DNA of 5,840 nt from Actinomycetota bacterium (GTDB lineage Bacteria > Actinomycetota > Actinomycetes > Actinomycetales > Cellulomonadaceae). The notes under the pieces were generated by a model. The model did not search any database. It had not been told where the DNA came from and worked only from the letters and a program-made list of their open reading frames with translations. Numbering within the stretch: position 1 is the first letter of the stretch; each line of letters opens with the position of its first letter. Location: contig JAHIJU010000255.1 in assembly GCA_018898235.1 (NCBI GenBank), forward strand, positions 1-5,840. The letters are read 5' to 3'. Positions 1 to 4,467 of the stretch are shown here, piece after piece. The position numbers and the translations under genes were made by a program.

Positions 1-106
1 CCAGCACGATCCGCGACAGCGACCGTTCGAGCAGCAGGTAGACCCCCGCGGCGACGAGCACGACGATCACCACGACGAGCGTCAGGTTCGGTGCGGTGTC
101 AGTCAT
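1..106 (-). CDS. mrpC: MrpC/MnhC subunit of multisubunit Na+/H+ antiporter, N-terminal part only
   Basis: Partial gene: 35 codons are visible and the gene runs off the left edge. The protein begins MTDTAPNLTLVVVIVVLVAA, followed by GVYLLLERSLSRIVL. This is a short polar start, then a hydrophobic first membrane segment ending in the YLLLERSLSR stretch typical of MrpC, the NuoK-like subunit (usually a little over 100 residues, three membrane helices). In the family MrpC sits next to MrpA and MrpD in the membrane complex and is needed for assembly and Na+/H+ exchange. The ATG (106 to 104) overlaps the mrpA stop codon (TGA, 101 to 99) by 8 bases in the sequence ATGACTGA, which suggests translational coupling. 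Only a weak G-rich stretch (GGGGCGG) precedes the start. The order MrpA(B) then MrpC is the usual one in Mrp operons and supports the call despite the short length. Confidence 0.88.
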   Translation of the reverse strand, partial: MTDTAPNLTLVVVIVVLVAAGVYLLLERSLSRIVL

Positions 107-3104
107 CGGACCGCCCCGACGTGACCTTCTCGAACGGCGGGGCGATGCCGACCTCGGCCCGCCGGTCCAGCTCGGCGCCCATCGTGCGCAGGATGTCCAG
201 CACCAGTCCGACGACCACCAGGTAGACCCCGACGTCGAAGAACAGGCTGGTCACCAGGTGCACCTCGCCGAGCACGGGCGCGTGCCAGGTGAGCACCCAC
301 GACGTGAGCACCGGACGCCCCGCGAGCATCCCCGCGATCCCGGTGCCGGCCGCCACGAACAGGCCCGCCCCCAGCAGCGTCCCGGGCTGCACGGGCGCGG
401 CCTCGCCGAGCTCGTACCGACCGCCCGCGAGGTACCGCACGGTCAGCGCGATCCCGGTCACCAGCCCGGCCGCGAAGCCCCCACCAGGGGCGTTGTGCCC
501 GGAAAACATGAGGTAGACCGAGTAGACGATCATCGTCCGGAACACCAGGCGCACGACGACCTCGAAGATCACCGACCGGCGGTACGGCGCCAGGGTGCGC
601 CCGGCGCGCAGCCACAGCCGGTCACGGGACGTGGTCGCCCGCACCTGCGCGGTCGTGGTGTCCACGGGTCGGCGCAGCGAGGCCGTCGGGTCGTCGTCGC
701 CGCCCCACACGGCACGGTCCGGCGGCGCATCGCTCTCCCGGAAGATCACCCCGGTGCGCCGGTGCACGAACACCAACGAGGCGATGCCGGTCGCGGCCAC
801 CAGCAGCACCGAGATCTCACCGACCGTGTCCCAGGCCCGGATGTCCACCAGCGTCACGTTGACGACGTTCGTCCCGCCGCCCCACGTGACGGCCTCCTCG
901 GCGAAGGACGACGCGACCGGCGTGGCCACCCGGGCCGACGGCGCCACCAACGCGATGCCCCCGACGACGAGGCCTGCCGCGACCCCGAGCGCCAGCCGCA
1001 ACCAGCGCGAGGCCGCGAGCGGCCGGACCGAGAAGTACGGCGGCAGCCGGCGCATGGCCAGCACGAAGACCACGAGCGTCACGGTCTCGACCAGCACCTG
1101 GGTGAGCGCCAGGTCCGGTGCCGCGCCCAGCAGGAACAGCCCGGCCATGGCGTACCCGCCGACACCCAGCAGGATCGCGGCCTTGAGCCGACGTCGGGCC
1201 CGCGCCACCAGCACCGCGCTGACGACGACCACCGCCGCGAACACCACCTGGGCGAGCTCGTCGTACGGACGCACCCGGGACGGGAAGCTCGTCGAGGTGA
1301 GCAGCGGGACGCCGACAGCCACCACGAACGTGAGCAGGATGATCCCCAGATAGCTCGGCAACGAACCGCGCTGCACCAGACCGGTCACATCGGCGGCCAG
1401 CTCGTCGAGCCGGCGCATGCCCCGCCGGTAGACCCGGTCCGCCGAGACCGGGTGCGGCGGCGCCGCCTGCCACCGCTCGACCTTGTCCCGCACCAGGAAC
1501 AGCGCGAACCCGGCGGCCAGGACGACGAGGGCGAGCAGCCCGGTCGCCGTGACACCGGGGAACAGCACCAGATGGCTCAGCTCACCCGTCGGGTAGGTCG
1601 CGGCGTACGGGCCCAGCAGGTTCTCGCCGAGCGTGGGCAGCAGCCCGACGCCGAGGCCGCCGAGCGCCAACACACCGGCCGGGGCGACCAGCCACAGCGA
1701 CGGGTGCGTGATGGCGGCCGGTTGCTCGCCGGGTTCGGCGTGCGCGATCGGGGTGCTGGTCGCGACCCCGTCGGCGTGCACCGTGTCATCGGCCGCCAGC
1801 ACCGCGGGCTTGGTGGCGAACGCGCCCCACCACAGCCGAGCGCCGTAGGCGACCGTGAGCACCGACCCGAGCGCGACGACGCCGAGCAGCACCATGTCGC
1901 GCACCGTCCCGCCGTGCGCCAGGGCCTCCAGCCCGGCCTCCTTGGCGACGAACCCCGCGAACGGCGGCAGCCCGATCATCGACGCGACCGCCAGGGCGCC
2001 GACGGTCGCGGTGACCGGCAGTTCGCGTCCCACCCCCGAGAGCCGGCGCAGGTCACGGGTCCCGGATGCCGCATCGACCACGCCCACCACCAGGAACAAC
2101 GCCGCCTTGAACATGGCGTGCGCGCCCAGCATCGCCAGCCCGGCCAGCGCCGCAGCCCGCGTCCCGAGCCCGACGAGCAGGATGATGAGCCCGAGCTGGC
2201 TCACCGTGCCGAACGCCAGCACCAGCTTGAGGTCGTGCTGGCGCAGCGCCCGGTAGCCGCCGAGCAGCAACGTGCCGCCACCGGCGACGAGCACCATCAC
2301 CTGCCAGGCACCCAGCCCGGAGAACGCCGGGGCGAACCGGGCGACCAGGTAGACCCCGGCCTTCACCATGGCCGCCGCGTGCAGGTAGGCCGAGACCGGC
2401 GTCGGCGCCGCCATCGCCGCCGGCAACCAGAAGTGGAACGGGATCATCGCGGACTTGGTGAGGGCGCCGAGCAGCACCAGCACCACGGCGGTGACCACCA
2501 GCGGGCTGGTCGCGGGCGGGTGGGCGATGAGCTCCGAGAGCCGCCAGGTGCCCGCCGCGTGGCCCAGCAGCAGCAGTCCCACGAACATCGCCAGCCCGCC
2601 CGCCGTCGTCACGACGATCGCCTGCATGGCCGCCCGCCGGGACGACGTGCGTTCGGAGTAGTGGCCGATGAGCAGGTACGACGTGACGGTCGTCAGCTCC
2701 CAGAAGACGAACAGCAGCACCAGGTCATCGGCAGTGACCAGACCGAGCATCGCGCCGGCGAACGCGACGAACACCCCGCCGAACCGGCCCAGCCCCGCGG
2801 CGCCCGCCGAGAAGTACGCCGCGCAGTACAGCAGCACCAGTGCACCGACACCGCCGACGACGAGCGTCATGAACCACGAGAGCGTGTCGAGCCGGAACGT
2901 CAGCTCGAGTCCGAGCGAGGGCACCCACTCGATCCGCTGCACCGGGACCTCGCCGTGCTGCACCCGGCTGGTCCAGGCCAGCGCCCAGACCGCCGCACTC
3001 GCCGGCACCGCCGCCAGCACCACGAACCCGCGCCGCCCGAGCCACCCGATGAGCGCGGGCGCGACGAGTGCCGCGACCAGGTGAACGGTCAGCAGCACCA
3101 GCAC
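99..3104 (-). CDS. mrpA: MrpA/MnhA Na+/H+ antiporter subunit A with fused C-terminal MrpB domain
   Basis: Large polytopic membrane protein, 1001 residues from the GTG start chosen here, and the main ion-transporting subunit of an Mrp cation/proton antiporter. The first half is a NuoL/NuoN-like antiporter domain. Visible key residues, numbered from this start, are Glu136 in FWELT, Lys217 in LTKSA, His242 and Lys248 in YLHAAAMVKAG, Lys333 in MFKAA and Lys388 in FVAKEA, matching the charged membrane residues that carry protons in this family. Around 610 to 690 lies the DUF4040-type segment (GAAPDLALTQVLVETVTLVV), and at 753 to 763 the MrpA C-terminal signature VDIRAWDTVGE. A hydrophilic linker (about 785 to 840) leads to a complete MrpB domain (about 840 to 980) with the signature GHNAPGGGFAAGL near 869. 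An A-B fusion is common in actinobacteria. The frame stays open to a TTG at 3182, but the GTG at 3104 has GGAG eight bases upstream, and VLVLLTVHLVAAL gives a normal first helix directly, so the 26 extra residues are probably not translated. The stop overlaps mrpC. Confidence 0.94.
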   Translation of the reverse strand: MLVLLTVHLVAALVAPALIGWLGRRGFVVLAAVPASAAVWALAWTSRVQHGEVPVQRIEWVPSLGLELTFRLDTLSWFMTLVVGGVGALVLLYCAAYFSAGAAGLGRFGGVFVAFAGAMLGLVTADDLVLLFVFWELTTVTSYLLIGHYSERTSSRRAAMQAIVVTTAGGLAMFVGLLLLGHAAGTWRLSELIAHPPATSPLVVTAVVLVLLGALTKSAMIPFHFWLPAAMAAPTPVSAYLHAAAMVKAGVYLVARFAPAFSGLGAWQVMVLVAGGGTLLLGGYRALRQHDLKLVLAFGTVSQLGLIILLVGLGTRAAALAGLAMLGAHAMFKAALFLVVGVVDAASGTRDLRRLSGVGRELPVTATVGALAVASMIGLPPFAGFVAKEAGLEALAHGGTVRDMVLLGVVALGSVLTVAYGARLWWGAFATKPAVLAADDTVHADGVATSTPIAHAEPGEQPAAITHPSLWLVAPAGVLALGGLGVGLLPTLGENLLGPYAATYPTGELSHLVLFPGVTATGLLALVVLAAGFALFLVRDKVERWQAAPPHPVSADRVYRRGMRRLDELAADVTGLVQRGSLPSYLGIILLTFVVAVGVPLLTSTSFPSRVRPYDELAQVVFAAVVVVSAVLVARARRRLKAAILLGVGGYAMAGLFLLGAAPDLALTQVLVETVTLVVFVLAMRRLPPYFSVRPLAASRWLRLALGVAAGLVVGGIALVAPSARVATPVASSFAEEAVTWGGGTNVVNVTLVDIRAWDTVGEISVLLVAATGIASLVFVHRRTGVIFRESDAPPDRAVWGGDDDPTASLRRPVDTTTAQVRATTSRDRLWLRAGRTLAPYRRSVIFEVVVRLVFRTMIVYSVYLMFSGHNAPGGGFAAGLVTGIALTVRYLAGGRYELGEAAPVQPGTLLGAGLFVAAGTGIAGMLAGRPVLTSWVLTWHAPVLGEVHLVTSLFFDVGVYLVVVGLVLDILRTMGAELDRRAEVGIAPPFEKVTSGRSDD

Positions 3105-3116
3105 AGGTCCGGCTCC
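3102..3116 (-). promoter_or_regulatory. Ribosome binding site and GTG start that decide the mrpA start
   Basis: On the minus strand GGAG (3116 to 3113) is followed by an 8-base spacer and GTG (3104 to 3102). The frame is open further upstream to a TTG at 3182, but the peptide in between is polar and proline-rich (ARPPAPRQDGAG), unlike an MrpA N terminus. A second in-frame GTG six bases downstream is too far from the GGAG. This makes 3104 the most likely start. Confidence 0.7.
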
Positions 3117-3194
3117 GTCCTGTCGAGGGGCGGGTGGTCGGGCATAGGCGGAAGCACCCGGCACGAGCACCGGGAACGTCAAGGGATCGTCGCC

Positions 3195-3203
3195 AGGTTA
3201 CCA
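3195..3203 (-). promoter_or_regulatory. Possible extended -10 promoter element for the mrp operon
   Basis: The minus strand reads TGGTAACCT (3203 to 3195), which fits an extended -10 element (TGn followed by TAnnnT) in an otherwise extremely GC-rich stretch. Transcription would begin near 3188, leaving a leader of about 85 bases before the GTG start of mrpA. No good -35 hexamer is seen at 16 to 18 bases upstream. A GTAACC...CGTT pair (spacing 17) could also be read as a loose ECF-sigma promoter. Either reading is a weak pattern match. It is proposed because mrpA needs its own promoter, being separated from the gene upstream by about 740 bases. Confidence 0.25.
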
Positions 3204-3276
3204 AGACCCCGCCACCGGCCGCCCGCTCGCGCCCGACGACCCGCTCGACCCGGTTCGCCTCAGCTGGCCGGCCCGG

Positions 3277-3619
3277 CGACCCCGCGTCTCGCCCTCGCCC
3301 TCGCCATCGCGCTCGCACACGCCCTCGCACACGCCCTCGCGCTCGCCCTCGCCCTCGCCCTCGCGCACCCTCAGCCAGGCGACCCCGCGCCACCTTCGCC
3401 CCACGATCCCGCCCTCACGGCCCCTCAGCCCGGCGACCCCGCCCTCACGCCCACTCAGCCCGGCGACCGATGGCCCAGCGCCCTCGTCGCCCCTCACCCT
3501 CGCCCGCCTCACGCCCGCCGCACGCCCCTCGACCCCGCCCTCGCGCACCTTCAGCCAGGCGACCCCGCCCTCACGCAGCCTCAGCCCCTCGACCCCGCCC
3601 TCGCGCGCCCTCAACTCGC
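3277..3619. repeat. Degenerate 30-bp minisatellite array
   Basis: Units begin with the plus-strand core CGACCCCGCCCTC. Clear 30-base units start at 3404 (one mismatch in the core), 3434, 3530, 3560 and 3590. A shortened 24-base unit starts at 3380, and a decayed stretch of 66 bases (3464 to 3529) interrupts the array. A further half unit at 3277 leads into the hexamer run, after which the second half of a unit (CCTCAGCCAGG, ending at 3379) resumes, so the hexamers look like an internal expansion of a single unit. The later halves of units share CTCAGCC followed by CGG, AGG or CCT. Some junctions form a small hairpin, GGCG-ACCC-CGCC (3432 to 3443 and 3558 to 3569). Read on the minus strand, the units encode a decapeptide-like repeat around REGGVAGL, but I do not think it is translated. 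Confidence 0.85.
3291..3368. repeat. Hexanucleotide tandem repeat, thirteen units, consensus GCCCTC
   Basis: Thirteen consecutive 6-base units in perfect register. In plus-strand order they are GCCCTC twice, GCCATC, GCGCTC, GCACAC, GCCCTC, GCACAC, GCCCTC, GCGCTC, GCCCTC three times, and GCGCAC. Seven of the thirteen are exactly GCCCTC, and every unit fits GCnnnC. A 12-base sub-pattern (GCCCTC-GCACAC) suggests duplication of a two-unit block. The run sits within the 30-bp array, whose core ends in the same GCCCTC, so slippage from that core is the likely origin. Such runs are prone to length change. Confidence 0.88.
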
Positions 3620-3650
3620 GCAGAGCAGGCACCATGACGGGCTCGCGGGC

Positions 3651-3713
3651 GGCGCGGCTGCGGCTGGGCGCCAGCGGGGCTCGGCGGCACGGCTGCGGCT
3701 GGGCGCCAGCGGG
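3651..3713. repeat. 28-base direct repeat, two copies 35 bases apart
   Basis: Copies at 3651 to 3678 and 3686 to 3713 differ at one position, the fourth base (G or A). Both contain CGGCTGCGGCTGGGCGCCAG followed by CGGG. Inside each copy GCTGG-GCG-CCAGC can form a five-pair hairpin with a three-base loop. The seven bases between the copies are GCTCGGC. The pair lies between the 14-bp array and the 30-bp array and shares no clear unit with either. Confidence 0.85.
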
Positions 3714-3733
3714 TCACGGCCGCTGGGGTCGCG

Positions 3734-3753
3734 CCGCGGCGGCGAATCCGCGG
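3734..3753 (-). terminator. Possible hairpin downstream of the methyltransferase gene
   Basis: CCGCGG (3734 to 3739), an 8-base loop and CCGCGG (3748 to 3753) can pair into a six-base GC stem about 100 bases after the methyltransferase stop. No T-rich tract follows on the minus strand, so it is not a classical intrinsic terminator. Tract-less hairpins are, however, often proposed as terminators in GC-rich actinobacteria. With this base composition such a stem can arise by chance, so the call is weak. Confidence 0.2.
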
Positions 3754-3766
3754 GGACTCAGGGGCG

Positions 3767-3864
3767 ACGCGGCGCGTCAGTCGCGGCGGGCCAGGAACGG
3801 CGCTTCAGGAGCGGCGCCTCGGGAACGGCGAGTCAGGATCGGCTCGTCAGTCGCGGCGGGCCAG
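3767..3864. repeat. 14-bp tandem repeat array, seven units, running into the methyltransferase 3' end
   Basis: Seven abutting 14-base units with minus-strand consensus CTGACGCGCCGNTC. Going downstream from the gene, unit 1 is 3864 to 3851, then 3850 to 3837, 3836 to 3823, 3822 to 3809, 3808 to 3795, 3794 to 3781 and 3780 to 3767. Units 2 to 5 and 7 differ from the consensus at one or two places. Units 1 and 6 are identical to each other (CTGGCCCGCCGCGA) and carry four differences. A possible decayed eighth unit lies at 3761 to 3748 after a 5-base insertion. Unit 1 encodes the last residues of the methyltransferase, and unit 2 supplies the end of its last codon and its TGA stop. Since 14 is not a multiple of three, the array is unlikely to be coding. 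Confidence 0.88.
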
Positions 3865-4455
3865 CAGGACGGTGTCACGGATGGTGACCTCGTGACCCTC
3901 GGGGTGGGTGGCGGGCCGCGGGGCGGCGAGCGCCTGCTCGACGGTCCAGCCGGCGCCGAGGTCGGCGGCGAGCTGCTCGGCGGTGAAGTAGCGGTCCGGG
4001 TCGGAGGGGCGGCCCACCCCGACCTCGAGGTCGCTGGGGTGGTGGCCGACGATGAGGAGCCGCCCGCCCGGCGCGACCGCCGCCGCGAGCGTCGCGTAGA
4101 TGCGGTTGCGGGGCTCGCTCGCCAGGTGCAGATAGTGCGAGGTGACCAGGTCGTACGGCGGCTCGTCGGGCGCCCAGTCGAGCAGGTCGGCGTGCACCCA
4201 GCGGATCGCCTCGCCCAGCCCTCGTTCGGTGGCGGCGGCCTCGGCCCGAGCCAGCCCGACGGCGGAGAAGTCGAGGGCCGTCACCCGCCAACCGTGCTCG
4301 GCCAACCAGATCGCATCGGCGCCCTCGCCGGCCGCGGCCTCCAGCGCGCGTCCGGGGGCGAGACCGCTGACCTGGGCGACGAGGGTGGCGTTGGCCCGCC
4401 CGCTCCACACCGGTTCGCGCGCCCCGTACCGCTCGTCCCACTCCGCCTGGTCCAT
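3847..4455 (-). CDS. Class I SAM-dependent methyltransferase, substrate unknown
   Basis: A 202-residue soluble protein, about the usual length for small single-domain methyltransferases of the Methyltransf_25/TehB-like type. It opens with WDERYGAREPVWSGRAN (6 to 22), the N-terminal signature of this subgroup. Motif I is ALEAAAGEGADAIWLAEHGW (37 to 56): the glycines Gly43 and Gly45 that contact S-adenosylmethionine are kept, while the more usual DLGCG or EVGCG core reads EAAAG. Motif II ends in the acidic Asp62 (VTALDFS), which should bind the ribose. Asp90 in WVHADLLDW fits the adenine-binding position, and YDLVTSHYLHL (101 to 111) with VAPGGRLLIVGHH forms the post-motif strands. The methylated substrate cannot be deduced. 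The ATG lies 12 bases after the stop of the oxidoreductase gene and has no visible Shine-Dalgarno sequence, so translation is probably coupled to that gene. The gene's last residues, LARRD, are encoded by the first unit of a 14-bp repeat array. Confidence 0.9.
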   Translation of the reverse strand: MDQAEWDERYGAREPVWSGRANATLVAQVSGLAPGRALEAAAGEGADAIWLAEHGWRVTALDFSAVGLARAEAAATERGLGEAIRWVHADLLDWAPDEPPYDLVTSHYLHLASEPRNRIYATLAAAVAPGGRLLIVGHHPSDLEVGVGRPSDPDRYFTAEQLAADLGAGWTVEQALAAPRPATHPEGHEVTIRDTVLLARRD

Positions 4456-4467
4456 GGGACGAGTCTG

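Larger units (their letters stand above)
3105..3846. other. Long repeat-rich intergenic region between methyltransferase and mrpA
   Basis: About 740 bases with no convincing gene. Nearly all of it is made of short direct repeats: a 30-bp minisatellite (about 3277 to 3619), a hexamer run inside it (3291 to 3368), a 28-base element repeated once at 35-base spacing (3651 to 3713) and a 14-bp tandem array (3767 to 3864). Only about 3105 to 3276 and 3714 to 3766 lack obvious repeats. The first of these holds the probable mrpA promoter and leader, the second a possible hairpin. Open frames cross the region on both strands, but they follow from the scarcity of stop codons in GC-rich repeats. The 145-codon minus-strand frame (3635 to 3198) starts at an ATG without a ribosome binding site and encodes only low-complexity sequence. 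Confidence 0.8.

Noticed and set aside
3177..3182. TTGACG on the minus strand as a -35 promoter hexamer
   Set aside because: The bases at 16 to 19 positions downstream (around GGGTGC) do not resemble a -10 element, and the only TAT-containing hexamer lies 30 bases away.
3277..3619. CRISPR array
   Set aside because: Units abut with no unique spacers between them, the repeats are degenerate, and no cas gene is visible. It is a tandem minisatellite.
3198..3635. 145-codon minus-strand frame as an annotated gene
   Set aside because: No ribosome binding site before the ATG, only low-complexity repeat-derived residues, and no domain. I keep it as a finding rather than a gene.
3068..3637. 189-codon plus-strand frame rich in Arg and Pro
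   Set aside because: It overlaps the mrpA start and the repeat array on the opposite strand and encodes simple repeats such as PSARRPRP; it is a by-product of the repeats.
3767..3794. Duplicated pseudogene fragment of the methyltransferase tail
   Set aside because: The similarity to the gene end (24 bases, one mismatch) is fully explained by units 1-2 and 6-7 of the 14-bp array; no further gene homology extends beyond it.
96..3887. Plus-strand open frame of 1263 codons running antisense to mrpA and across the intergenic repeats
   Set aside because: The composition is Arg/Gln/His/Pro-rich with no recognisable domain. It mirrors mrpA, whose protein has clear family motifs. Long antisense frames are expected in DNA with so few stop codons.
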